In this document: positions 44,864-53,232 of the stretch, piece by piece
How the letters are laid out: every line of letters begins with the position of its first letter
Numbering within the stretch: the stretch's first letter is position 1
DNA from: an uncultured Draconibacterium sp.
Lineage (GTDB): Bacteria > Bacteroidota > Bacteroidia > Bacteroidales > Prolixibacteraceae
DNA length: 64,000 nt
Reading direction: 5' to 3'
Assembly (NCBI RefSeq): GCF_963677575.1
Contig: NZ_OY782038.1
Coordinates: 2,421,501 to 2,485,500 of the forward strand
Notes under the pieces: generated by a model
The model's database searches: none
What the model saw: the letters and a program-made list of their open reading frames with translations, nothing else
What the model was told of the DNA's origin: nothing
Program-made: the position numbers and the translations under genes

Positions 44864-45382
44864 TTATTTCAGCCACAATCGTCTGAAGAAAAAAGCCAGC
44901 ATATAAGCCATTCCAAAAATGGCCATCATGGTAATAATACCACCAAACGACATTACTCCCATTCCGCTAAGAGCAGAGCCACTGGTACATCCTCTGCCTA
45001 GTTGAGATCCCAATCCGAATAAAGCGCCACCAACGATTGCTCCAATAACCCGCATCGTATTGGTCGCTCTTGGCCCTTTTTCCAGTTTCCAGCCAACGCG
45101 GTCGGATATTACCCCTGAAAAGAAAGCACCGATAATAACACCCAACACTTCAATTACCAGCCACGAACGCATAGGGCCATTTGGGTGTTCAGCTGCATAA
45201 TCGGCATAATATTGGGTATTTTCGGCATGTTGAGGTGCAATTGTGTTTACTCCTTCAATTACAACACTTTTCATAGCTCCGCTTGCCCCAAGCCCACGTC
45301 CGGTAATGTAAATACTACCCAACAACGTTAACCCTAAAAGAAAACCTGCCAGGTAAGGATTCATATATTTTCTCGATCTCAT
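44864..45382 (-). CDS. YeeE/YedE family membrane protein
   Basis: A 172-residue half-transporter with about four to five helices and the conserved Cys motif GLGSQLGRGCTSGSALSG. It starts PYLAGFLLGLTLLGSIYITGRGLGASGA, the usual opening of this half. It pairs with the following YeeE-rhodanese protein, as two-component sulfur transporters of this family do, and matches the paralogue at 51726-52262. The likely cargo is thiosulfate or sulfane sulfur (inference). Confidence 0.85.
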   Translation of the reverse strand: MRSRKYMNPYLAGFLLGLTLLGSIYITGRGLGASGAMKSVVIEGVNTIAPQHAENTQYYADYAAEHPNGPMRSWLVIEVLGVIIGAFFSGVISDRVGWKLEKGPRATNTMRVIGAIVGGALFGLGSQLGRGCTSGSALSGMGVMSFGGIITMMAIFGMAYMLAFFFRRLWLK

Positions 45383-45415
45383 CTTTTTAATTTTAAATTG
45401 ATAAAATGTCTAACA

Positions 45416-46066
45416 TTACTTTTTCTTCTCTTCACTATTTTGTTGCGCAGCCGGTTCTTCTTCATCTTCCAGTTCTTCGTAACCGGTAATCATTGCTTTT
45501 ATGTTCGACGTATAGGTATGTCCGGTAGTGGTCATGTAAACATGAATAATAACAAAGGCAATCAGTAAAAAGGCACCGAAAGAATGCCAGTTTGCAATAC
45601 TTCCAAGATTAATATCACGAATTACAATTTCGTTATTGGCATTTACGGTTTTGTGGTACATGTACAACAGGCCGGAAATTACCATCATAGGAACCAAAAC
45701 CAGCTTAAATCCCAAATAAGTAAAAGCCTGAAGTGGATTCAATTTACGAAGTGGAGTTTTTTTCATCGGATGAGGTTCCTTCCTAAAAATCCCGTTTATG
45801 TAGTATTTAATTTGTGCTGATAACATTTTAACATTCGGGATATATTGTTTCCACTCACCTGTTGTTGCATGCCAAAATATGGCAAAAGCAATCAGCACCA
45901 GAAAGGCATAAGAAGCCACACGGTGAAAATACACTGCCTTTTCGTAACCAAACAAATGAATTGAGTCGTGAACTTCGAAACCGGTAATTGCCAGAAACAG
46001 GATCAGTGCTGCCTGCGACCAGTGCCAGAAACGGTTAAATCGTTTATAAATATATACTTTAGGCAT
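45416..46066 (-). CDS. Cytochrome b561-type membrane subunit
   Basis: A 216-residue dihaem cytochrome b with about four helices. Candidate haem ligands are in FNRFWHWSQAAL, YFHRVASYAFL, ANWHSFGAFLLIAFVIIHVYMTTTGH. It probably passes electrons between the quinol pool and the octaheme cytochrome encoded 12 bp upstream in the operon. The C-terminus is acidic (EELEDEEEPAAQQ). Such pairs are usual for octaheme tetrathionate-reductase-like proteins. Confidence 0.85.
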   Translation of the reverse strand: MPKVYIYKRFNRFWHWSQAALILFLAITGFEVHDSIHLFGYEKAVYFHRVASYAFLVLIAFAIFWHATTGEWKQYIPNVKMLSAQIKYYINGIFRKEPHPMKKTPLRKLNPLQAFTYLGFKLVLVPMMVISGLLYMYHKTVNANNEIVIRDINLGSIANWHSFGAFLLIAFVIIHVYMTTTGHTYTSNIKAMITGYEELEDEEEPAAQQNSEEKKK

Positions 46067-46078
46067 TTGCTTTTATTT

Positions 46079-47680
46079 TTAATTGGATTGATTATCGTAA
46101 TCTATTATATCTGTTTCGTACTCTTTATGACTCATTGAATAAAATAATCGAATAGCTGCATGAATAACAACACCCCCAAGTGAAAGGATGATAAGCCAAA
46201 ATCCAAACTCATCGAGAATCGGATTATTGTCGCGGCCAGGCACATAAAAACCGGTTAACTTTGCAAGCCGTCCGTTGTTTCGTGTATGGCATTCGGCACA
46301 AGACACCGACTGCTCTTTTGGTGCAACCATGTGGTTTAACGGCCAGTACATTTCGGTTTTCACAAAACCATATTCTCCACTGTAAGGAAAGCCTAAGCGT
46401 TTCATTCCGGCAGCCGAAGCCTGATCCCAGTTAAAGTCTTTCCAGTAGGCACTATCTCCTTTTTCGGCAGCATATAATTTGGGTTGAATCAGAATGTTGT
46501 ATTTCTTGTCATATATCTGATCACCAACATGAATTTTCACCGGAATAATTTTAGAATTCGGATCATCATGCGCACCAAACAACCTGTTCATTTGCACCGG
46601 AATTTCGTTGATTGAGTCTCCCATCATATAATGGTCGGCAGTTCCGTTAAACCAAACATAATCAGGTTGCACATTCCTTTCCCATTTAAACGAACCCTTA
46701 ATCGACATGTAAGTGTGGTTACCCAACGAATCCTCCTCCATATAAGGTTTTCCATCTTTCAACTTCCCGGCTTCCGACCAATTCCATTGCATTTTGGTAG
46801 CATTCTCTTTTGCGTAGGTTGGAATATGGCAGGTTTGACAGGCAATCTTTGCGGTATGCCGGTTTAACATCTGGTTAAAGTGGGGCATATTTGTATGGCA
46901 GTCTTCACAGTTTAAACGATTAATGTTTTCCGACGATACCGAGTAAAGTTTACCTTTAATTTCATGATTTTCCGCCGTATGACAATCAACACAACTCATA
47001 TTCAGCCCATTTGCAGCCATGTGTACATCCACATCGCGGGTACAAGCTGTTTGAGCTGCTTCCAAATCGCCGTGTTTTACGTTATTTCCACCACCACTGT
47101 AAAAATGGCACGCACCACAATTATTTTTGGTAGGTTTCCCCACACTTTGGGCTACCTTGCTAAGGTTTACACTGCGGTCGGGGTAACCGGCCATTGAAGC
47201 TCCTTTTTTGTATTCTTCTGAATTATCGTGACATACCATACAATCTACATTTTGGGCATTTTTAAAATCAAAATGGTCATTACTCATCCCAAAACCTATA
47301 TGGCATTTTGCACAAGCCTGTTCATTGGTTTGCGATCCGATACAAAAGTTATTCAACAGGTTCTTTTTTCCAATTGCACGAATTCCACGCCCTTCAACAT
47401 AAGCAACACGTTCCCAGTTCCAGTGATTTGAAGCCATCACTTCTTTATGCACCTCGGTATGGCAGGTTAAACACGCCTCTGTTACTTCCTGCGGTGTTTC
47501 AAATTCGGACTGAAGTATTGTAAATTTACTGTGATCAACAGAAGGAACCGGCTTTATCGCATATTCCTGACGTAGTTTTTCAAGCTTCAAATCATAAAAC
47601 GGTTTGTTCTTATGAAAAAGCTGGATAGCTGCAATTACTACAACCACAACAACTAAAGGTATTATTATTCTCCTAATCAT
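46079..47680 (-). CDS. Octaheme c-type cytochrome, tetrathionate reductase (Otr) family
   Basis: A 533-residue periplasmic protein anchored by an N-terminal helix (about residues 3-20) and a C-terminal helix (about 497-517). It has eight CXXCH sites (CLTCH, CAKCH, CMVCH, CGACH, CVDCH, CEDCH, CQTCH, CAECH), the number found in Otr. Known Otr reduces tetrathionate and, in vitro, nitrite and hydroxylamine, so the natural substrate is open. The start at 47680 (MIRRIIIPLV) is chosen because a longer frame adds residues before the anchor. First gene of an operon with cytochrome b and two YeeE genes. Confidence 0.9.
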   Translation of the reverse strand: MIRRIIIPLVVVVVVIAAIQLFHKNKPFYDLKLEKLRQEYAIKPVPSVDHSKFTILQSEFETPQEVTEACLTCHTEVHKEVMASNHWNWERVAYVEGRGIRAIGKKNLLNNFCIGSQTNEQACAKCHIGFGMSNDHFDFKNAQNVDCMVCHDNSEEYKKGASMAGYPDRSVNLSKVAQSVGKPTKNNCGACHFYSGGGNNVKHGDLEAAQTACTRDVDVHMAANGLNMSCVDCHTAENHEIKGKLYSVSSENINRLNCEDCHTNMPHFNQMLNRHTAKIACQTCHIPTYAKENATKMQWNWSEAGKLKDGKPYMEEDSLGNHTYMSIKGSFKWERNVQPDYVWFNGTADHYMMGDSINEIPVQMNRLFGAHDDPNSKIIPVKIHVGDQIYDKKYNILIQPKLYAAEKGDSAYWKDFNWDQASAAGMKRLGFPYSGEYGFVKTEMYWPLNHMVAPKEQSVSCAECHTRNNGRLAKLTGFYVPGRDNNPILDEFGFWLIILSLGGVVIHAAIRLFYSMSHKEYETDIIDYDNQSN

Positions 47681-48373
47681 TGAATTAGATTTTACACATA
47701 CAAAAGTTCTCAAATATATAGATATTTCCATGTAAAGAATCGCAGAATAGCAATTTATATTTAATTTGAATAGATCATTTGTTCTTTATAGAATTCAACA
47801 CAAACAATAATACACTCATAATCAAAGCAATCAATTATTGTGTAAAATACAATACAAGATCAATTATGCCGAAAAACATATCTATCATATGTTCTCTTTT
47901 GCGCATTTCGATCATTTAAACACAACAAATAGATTCATAATTATTTTTATTTTAATAGAATTGAAATAGCAGGACAGATTAATGACATTCCGAAACCAAT
48001 AGTATTTAACTTTTATCAGATTCCTGGTTAAATAATATGTGCAAATGCCTACAAGCATAGATAAAACTTTAGCTAACCGGATAGGAAACGACAGAGCGTC
48101 TTCGACCAAAATAGTAAAACAATTAATCAATTATAAAGCAACCTCATTCTGCTACCTACCAAAATTGGAGTGTATTCTTAGTAACGAAGTAAAAAATAGA
48201 AGTAAACTCCGTTTATAAAAGCAAGGCTACATATTAAAAATACTCTCATGGTTATAATGAATACATCGGAATAACAGTTTTAATTGAGCATTACAAAAAT
48301 GGAAATTGGGTGAAAACAAAAAAATCCCGATGATAAACTCACCGGGACTTTTTAATGTATAATAATGTAGTTT
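47681..48373. other. Long AT-rich gap between two operons of the sulfur island
   Basis: The 693-bp region holds the promoter of the octaheme cytochrome operon and the terminator of the rhodanese operon (48317-48352). An inverted repeat TATTGT-N7-ACAATA lies at 47836-47854. A 57-codon plus-strand frame (48045-48218, starting MPTSIDKTLANRIGND) has ordinary-looking composition but no ribosome site or recognisable family, so I do not call it a gene. No IS remnants are clear. Confidence 0.4.
48317..48352 (-). terminator. Intrinsic terminator after the rhodanese-like gene
   Basis: TCCCG (48325-48329) pairs with CGGGA (48343-48347) around a 13-base loop. On the minus strand the stem is followed by a run of T residues (48317-48324). 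It lies 22 bp after the stop codon of the gene ending at 48374. Confidence 0.65.
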
Positions 48374-49012
48374 TTAGCAACCTCCTGCGGCAACACTTGT
48401 TTTTTCTCGACGGCGCACCTGCACAGGTTTGTTATCCTGATCAGCATTTAGTTCAGAACCATCTTTTGGCGCAGCCATTTCAGCATAATTAAACCGCGGG
48501 AATCCGCTAAAATACGCATCATCGTTAATGGTATTTTCCAGGTTGTCTTCATTGGCTTTGTAGTACTCATAACCACCCAGCAACAGTTTGATGTTGTTAA
48601 ATCCTACCTGTCGGAAAAACATCCACGGACCATTTGCCTGCAGTTCGTTTTCGCCATATAAAACAATGGTTACGCCCATATCGCGAAGTGCTTCCAAACG
48701 TTCTAAATTATCAGGATCGGTTAACGTATTTGCCGATAGATTCTCAGCTCCGGGAATATGTCCTTGTCCGAAAACAAAGTTATCGCGGATATCGAACAAT
48801 ACGATACTGTCGGGTTTATTGGCGATCACATCTACCAGCTCCCACGGGTAAAAATAATCCTCACCATCGAGCAAAGCCTCAATACTTTCGTCCATGCTTT
48901 TTTGGTATTCAAACAAAGGTTTTGGCATGGTTAAAAAGCCAATAACGAGAATAACCACAAATACTGATACTGCGATTAATGTTCTCCACGGATTTAGTTC
49001 ATGTATATGCAT
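48374..49012 (-). CDS. Membrane-anchored rhodanese-fold protein without catalytic Cys, C-terminal GGC tail
   Basis: A 212-residue protein with an N-terminal membrane helix (about residues 11-28) and a rhodanese fold outside the cytoplasm (SIVLFDIRDNFVFGQGHIPGAENLS). Where rhodaneses carry CRxGxR the sequence is VLYGENELQANG, with no Cys, so normal sulfurtransferase chemistry is unlikely at that site. The extreme C-terminus is VQVRRREKTSVAAGGC, nearly identical to the tail of the next gene although the bodies differ. Its only Cys near a flexible end is this last residue, which could carry a persulfide (inference). Last gene of its operon. Confidence 0.85.
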   Translation of the reverse strand: MHIHELNPWRTLIAVSVFVVILVIGFLTMPKPLFEYQKSMDESIEALLDGEDYFYPWELVDVIANKPDSIVLFDIRDNFVFGQGHIPGAENLSANTLTDPDNLERLEALRDMGVTIVLYGENELQANGPWMFFRQVGFNNIKLLLGGYEYYKANEDNLENTINDDAYFSGFPRFNYAEMAAPKDGSELNADQDNKPVQVRRREKTSVAAGGC

Positions 49013-49039
49013 GCTATTAATTTTTTCAAAAGTTAGAAA

Positions 49040-49651
49040 TTAGCAACCACCAGCTGCAACGTTTGATTTTTCTCTTCTGCGAACCTGTACTTCAACATTG
49101 TCGCCTTCAGGAGTTGCTGCTTCAGCGCCGGTAAAATAAATTTGTGCTCCTTTACGAAATGCATAAAGTTCGTGATCAACAGAAGGTGCATCAGCATTTG
49201 GTTGCGCAGGATCGATAATGGTTTGCATCCAGCAATTTAAGCCGCCTTTCATTACATAAGTGCCATCAATTCCCAAACGTTTGGTCAATACCCATGTTTG
49301 ATCGGCGCGGATATCGTCGTTTGAAATAAACACCACTTTAATGCCCGGAACTCCAAAGTATCCAAGATTGCCATCGTTTAGCAAATCCTCAAGTGGGATA
49401 TTTAACGAACCCGGCAATGCATATTCGTCATACTCTGCTGCCGGACGCACATCAACCATTAACAACGACGGATCGCCCTGAATGATCATTTTAGCTACCT
49501 GATCGGTGGTTACATATCGTGTAGGCTGAATAATTTCCTGCAGCAGTTCCTCAGGAGCAATTTGTTTTGGCTCATCATCTGTGGTTAAAAACAAAGTGCC
49601 TACCGCCAACACAAGCATAAGTACGGTTAGTAAAATATAGTTTCTATTCAT
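49040..49651 (-). CDS. Membrane-anchored rhodanese-fold protein without catalytic Cys, C-terminal GGC tail
   Basis: A 203-residue protein with an N-terminal membrane helix (about residues 5-22) and a rhodanese fold (SLLMVDVRPAAEYDEYALPGSLNIPL). The active loop reads VFISNDDIRADQ, again with no Cys. The C-terminus is VQVRRREKSNVAAGGC. It stands 27 bp before the next rhodanese-like gene. Originally it followed a yeeE gene by 13 bp, as the sequence left of the IS element shows; the insertion now separates them by over 1.3 kb. Confidence 0.86.
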   Translation of the reverse strand: MNRNYILLTVLMLVLAVGTLFLTTDDEPKQIAPEELLQEIIQPTRYVTTDQVAKMIIQGDPSLLMVDVRPAAEYDEYALPGSLNIPLEDLLNDGNLGYFGVPGIKVVFISNDDIRADQTWVLTKRLGIDGTYVMKGGLNCWMQTIIDPAQPNADAPSVDHELYAFRKGAQIYFTGAEAATPEGDNVEVQVRRREKSNVAAGGC

Positions 49652-49673
49652 CTTTTTCAGTCGTTTAGAATTT

Positions 49674-49682
49674 ATATTGCTT
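49674..49682. repeat. Target-site duplication, left copy
   Basis: ATATTGCTT directly left of the insertion sequence, repeated directly at 50995-51003 right of it. Nine bases fits IS4-family duplications. Confidence 0.85.
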
Positions 49683-50994
49683 CATTAGCGGGCACTTAAA
49701 ACCCGCTGATTATTAATTGTTTATTTTTTAGTTCTTTGATATTTTTGTAATCGTATTTCGTAAGCACTTCTTTTACAGGAGTTTTATCGAGTAGAGATAT
49801 GCTAAGGATTTGTAGGATTTCGTAGATTGAGCGGTTAACTTTCAACCTGTTACCAATTAGGGCAACAAGACAGTATGCGATGATCGCACAATACATTTGG
49901 ATTTTTACAGCATTAATAGTTGTTCCCCAAAAGGATTTTATCTTCAGATGCTGTTTCATCCACTTGAAGAACAGTTCTACTTCCCAACGCTTCTTATACA
50001 GATAAGCTATTTCGGTAGGTTTAAGTTCCATGTTGTTGGTAAGGAAAATTAGTTCCTTATCTGATTCACAATCATAGTATTTTACTCTCCTAAGCTTCTC
50101 TGGATAATCTTTGCTTGGGTAATAAGTTTCCAACTTGCCGATTTGATCATATTTCACTCCGGTTGCTTTGTCAACGGGGTTTGAATACAACCGCTTAAAT
50201 CGCATGTTATCTTTTGCCCGTGTAACAAAGAAAGCCCGCTGCTGGTGAAGATGATATAGCCTTTTAAAATCAATGTAAGCTTTGTCGATCACATAAAAGC
50301 TTCCAGGCTCATATGAGATTAAATCAAGTGCATTGACATCGTGCATTTTGGCATTTGAGATATACAAGAACGTAGGTATAGATGTTTTAACATCATACAA
50401 AGTGTGCAGTTTAATGCCACCTTTTGTTTTCCGAAACTCAGCCCACCAGAATACGCTAAGACAAAGATCTATTGTTGATGAATCAAATGCATAAATATTG
50501 CCGTCAACGTTGATTTCAAAATCCGATCTGTAGCAGCTTTTGCGTGCTTCCTCTATGAGAACATAAGCAAAATCTTCAAAGATTTTATAACTACGTTTTT
50601 CATTGGCTTTGCCAAGGTTTCTTCGAGTTATTGTTGAACCAAATCCGAGATGATAATATTTAGATTTATGAGCTTCAAGACTTAAGAGTAGATCTCTCAT
50701 ACTGTCTCTTGAAGTTAGCTGTCCAAATACCATACATAGCATTTGATTCCAACATGTAAAAGTTCTCACATACTTATTCCCGTTGTGTTTGCTGACAATT
50801 CTGTCAAATACACGTCTGGGTAAAAAATCTGTAAGTTGTGCGAAGATATATTTGCCTTGGTTCATGGATAATTGCTTGTTTGCATGCAAAAATCCGTATT
50901 TTCAATTCAAATCGTCACGCTATCAAAAATCGCTACAAGTACGACTAACAAAGAATTTCAAAGAACGCTTATTAATTTTTAATACCCACTAGTG
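49683..50994 (-). mobile_element. IS4-family insertion sequence (1312 bp)
   Basis: A complete element bounded by imperfect terminal inverted repeats: CATTAGCGGGCACTTAAAA at the left and, read inward on the other strand, CACTAGTGGGTATTAAAAA at the right. A 9-bp direct duplication flanks it. It holds one intact transposase gene whose stop codon lies within the left repeat. It entered the last codons of the yeeE gene at 50989, changing that protein's end from KQYKF to KQYH. It separates the psr-yeeE genes from the two rhodanese-like genes. Intact gene and perfect duplication suggest a recent insertion. Confidence 0.9.
49696..50865 (-). CDS. IS4-family DDE transposase
   Basis: A 389-residue transposase with an N-terminal DUF4372-type region (NQGKYIFAQLTDFLPRRVFDRIV) and a DDE domain. 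The first Asp is in YAFDSSTIDL, the second in YVIDKAYIDF, and the Glu in the Y-x2-RWEVELFFKWMKQ block (YREK-like motif of IS4). The frame is intact. The start at 50865 (MNQGKY) is preferred; an earlier in-frame ATG at 50889 is possible. Confidence 0.93.
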   Translation of the reverse strand: MNQGKYIFAQLTDFLPRRVFDRIVSKHNGNKYVRTFTCWNQMLCMVFGQLTSRDSMRDLLLSLEAHKSKYYHLGFGSTITRRNLGKANEKRSYKIFEDFAYVLIEEARKSCYRSDFEINVDGNIYAFDSSTIDLCLSVFWWAEFRKTKGGIKLHTLYDVKTSIPTFLYISNAKMHDVNALDLISYEPGSFYVIDKAYIDFKRLYHLHQQRAFFVTRAKDNMRFKRLYSNPVDKATGVKYDQIGKLETYYPSKDYPEKLRRVKYYDCESDKELIFLTNNMELKPTEIAYLYKKRWEVELFFKWMKQHLKIKSFWGTTINAVKIQMYCAIIAYCLVALIGNRLKVNRSIYEILQILSISLLDKTPVKEVLTKYDYKNIKELKNKQLIISGF

Positions 50995-51588
50995 ATATTG
51001 CTTCATGTTTTTACGAACACGCTTCTCGATAAACATTGTTCCCCAGAAAGCAGCAAGCGCCACCACTGTAAACAGTACAGCAAACACCGGAGCAGGAATA
51101 CCGGTCAGATCGGTAAGTGTAACGTTTCCGAGGTTTCCACTGGTAAAGAAGTTTTCGAACAATGGAAATGCCAGCGAAAAACCAAAGATTCCCACGTAAA
51201 GCCCAATCGCAAAAAATACGGCATCGAGTTTACCAATGGCAATTCCGGTAAAACTGGTTCCCGGGCAAAAACCACCCAATACAAATCCAACTCCCATTAT
51301 TACACCACCAACGATCATTGGTCCTAAAAATGTGGGAAGAATAAATATTTGCGAGAGACTGATCCAGCCAACATAATCGAAATATAACAGGCCAACCATT
51401 GCTACGATTAACGCAGTAAAAAATACGCGAAGCACAACAAAGTTATAGCCGTAAAACACGCCGGCAAGGTTTCTTGATGAAGAAAAACCCGATGCTTCGA
51501 GAATAAATCCAAATGCGACTCCGAGTAGAATTGCGATAACAAAATCCCATCCGCCGCCAATTACACCATTAGGAATTAAAGGTCCCAT
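50989..51588 (-). CDS. YeeE/YedE family membrane protein, C-terminus altered by IS insertion
   Basis: A 199-residue half-transporter with about five helices, GFILEASGFSSSRNLAGVFYGYNF at the start and the Cys motif LGGFCPGTSFTGIAIGKLDA. It is the paralogue of the membrane part of the YeeE-rhodanese fusion at 43629. The last codon (His) and the TAG stop come from the terminal bases of the IS element. The target-site sequence left of the IS (49665-49682) shows the original end was KQYKF followed by TAA. The loss of two tail residues is unlikely to matter for the transporter. Confidence 0.87.
   Translation of the reverse strand: MGPLIPNGVIGGGWDFVIAILLGVAFGFILEASGFSSSRNLAGVFYGYNFVVLRVFFTALIVAMVGLLYFDYVGWISLSQIFILPTFLGPMIVGGVIMGVGFVLGGFCPGTSFTGIAIGKLDAVFFAIGLYVGIFGFSLAFPLFENFFTSGNLGNVTLTDLTGIPAPVFAVLFTVVALAAFWGTMFIEKRVRKNMKQYH
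50995..51003. repeat. Target-site duplication, right copy
   Basis: ATATTGCTT, identical to 49674-49682, lying inside the codons KQY of the yeeE gene. Confidence 0.85.
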
Positions 51589-51639
51589 ATTTTAATTTTT
51601 TAATATTCTATTATTTGAATGATAATTCATCTTTTTGAT

Positions 51640-51722
51640 ACCCAGTATTCAGTCTCAGTTCTTAGTCTCAGTTTCCAGAAATTACTGCTAACTGCGACTG
51701 TTAACTGTCAACTGTCAACTTT
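51640..51722. repeat. Degenerate CAGT-rich intergenic repeat
   Basis: The 137-bp gap between two yeeE genes contains CAGTCTCAGTTCTTAGTCTCAGTTTCC and then AACTGTCAACTGTCAACTTTC in broken units. Read in reverse it shares GAAAGTTGACAGTT with 13271-13290. It separates genes that in the parallel locus (45382-44828) lie close together. Confidence 0.55.
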
Positions 51723-51725
51723 CTT

Positions 51726-52262
51726 CTATATCCAAAATTTTCTAAAAAAGTAAGCTACCAGGTAGCCTGTGCCAAAAATGGAAAACATTACAATTACGCC
51801 ACCTAAGGCAAAAGTAGCGGTACCACTTAATGCGGCTCCACTGGTACATCCGCGGCCAAACTGACTACCCAATCCAAAAAGGGCTCCACCGATTAGTGCT
51901 AAAATGAGTCGTTTTTTATTGGAAATCTGAGGTCCCTTGTCAATTCTGAATTTCTTCATCCTTCCGAAAACAATACCGGAAAGAATGCCGCCCAGCAAAA
52001 GCCCCAGCGACTCGAACACCAACCAGGTATTCATTGGCGAATGATCGTCGCTAAGAAACTGACACATATATGCATTAGCCTCAGTAGCTTTTGGCGCAAC
52101 GGTATTTGATGTTGTTACAACTGCACTTTTAACTGCTCCGCTGGCACCCAGTCCGCGGCCCGTAATAAATACGGTTGCAAGAACCAGTAACCCGAGTAAA
52201 ACACCCCCTAAATAAGGGTTGATGTATTTCGGTTCTTTTATATTTGTTTGTTCTGAACTCAT
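51726..52262 (-). CDS. YeeE/YedE family membrane protein
   Basis: A 178-residue half-transporter with about four to five helices, opening PYLGGVLLGLLVLATVFITGRGLGASGA, with the conserved Cys in GLGSQFGRGCTSGAALSG. It is the paralogue of 44864-45382 and partners the following yeeE. It lies 18 bp after the psrC-like gene, linking sulfur-compound transport to the molybdoenzyme. Confidence 0.85.
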   Translation of the reverse strand: MSSEQTNIKEPKYINPYLGGVLLGLLVLATVFITGRGLGASGAVKSAVVTTSNTVAPKATEANAYMCQFLSDDHSPMNTWLVFESLGLLLGGILSGIVFGRMKKFRIDKGPQISNKKRLILALIGGALFGLGSQFGRGCTSGAALSGTATFALGGVIVMFSIFGTGYLVAYFFRKFWI

Positions 52263-52280
52263 ATTCGTATAGTTTATTTT

Positions 52281-53222
52281 TTAGTAGAGATAACGTGTAA
52301 TTTGCCCGGCTTCAACCATAATGAAACGGAACATAAAACCACCAAATAAAATCATTACCGGAGGTAACCATTTTGGTACGTGCATTCCCCAAATTTCGAG
52401 GGTTTCGAATAAGGCCGGGAAGATTAAACCGATGGCTACAACAAACACCCAGAAACTTACAGTGAATTCTCCGCCAAGGAATAAGTTGGCAGCTTCGATT
52501 GCTGTTTCCGAGCCGGCCAGAAATCCCATAAAAAGGTGAACGATCAGAAAGATTTCTATGAAAATAAAAACAAGGTCGATCCGGCTTAATATTTTCCGTT
52601 CGTTGGCATCTTTACTCATCCAGATAATAGCGGCAAGTCCGGTAGAAAATCCGGAGACAAGGAAAAGCGGCCCAAGAATGGATGTATTCCATAACGGACG
52701 TGCATTAAAAGCCGATAGTAATATTCCGGTGTAAACACCCAGAATAATCGCATAGATCATCATAATCCAGGCAAGAGCAACTCTGTTTTTAATAACAAAG
52801 GCCTCAAACTTTTCCAGAAAATCAAATTTCCAGTTCCAGCCCGGGATCAGTTCTTTCATGTAACTGGCCACCCAAATAAACGATATTGGAGTAATGATCA
52901 TCAATGTCCAGGCTCCCCATCCCATTGGCGATTCCAATCGGATAGTTGTGTACAATTGCCAAAAGAACAGTTTATGTTTCAAATCTAAAAACAGCGCAAA
53001 TAAGCCCAGTACCAATGCAATTGGTGCAATGATCGGAGCAATTTTAACTGTTGTCTTCATTTCGTTTTCTTTTCCCCTGACCACATAATATCCGGCAAAA
53101 AACAGGATACCGGCAGCCAAACCACCTAAAAACAAATAGAGTGGAATTTGCCAGTGCCATATATTAAGGTATGGATCAATGTTCGGAATATTTCGTCCGC
53201 TTACAAATAATTCTTCTTTCAT
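52281..53222 (-). CDS. NrfD/PsrC-like membrane subunit of a Psr/Phs-type reductase
   Basis: A 313-residue polytopic protein with about eight or nine helices and the NrfD-family opening WHWQIPLYLFLGGLAAGILFFAGYYVV. It anchors the Fe-S and molybdopterin subunits and holds a quinone site. It follows the Fe-S gene by 10 bp. Length matches PsrC rather than the longer ActC type seen at 6153. Confidence 0.9.
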   Translation of the reverse strand: MKEELFVSGRNIPNIDPYLNIWHWQIPLYLFLGGLAAGILFFAGYYVVRGKENEMKTTVKIAPIIAPIALVLGLFALFLDLKHKLFFWQLYTTIRLESPMGWGAWTLMIITPISFIWVASYMKELIPGWNWKFDFLEKFEAFVIKNRVALAWIMMIYAIILGVYTGILLSAFNARPLWNTSILGPLFLVSGFSTGLAAIIWMSKDANERKILSRIDLVFIFIEIFLIVHLFMGFLAGSETAIEAANLFLGGEFTVSFWVFVVAIGLIFPALFETLEIWGMHVPKWLPPVMILFGGFMFRFIMVEAGQITRYLY

Positions 53223-53232
53223 CTTTCACAAA

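Noticed and set aside
47836..47854. TATTGT-N7-ACAATA inverted repeat as an operator of the octaheme cytochrome operon
   Set aside because: It is in an AT-rich gap where such pairs occur by chance, lies about 155 bp from the start codon, and has no second copy near related genes.
47912..48130. 72-codon minus-strand frame in the gap before the octaheme cytochrome
   Set aside because: AT-rich, no ribosome site, no recognisable family, and its composition is that of intergenic sequence.
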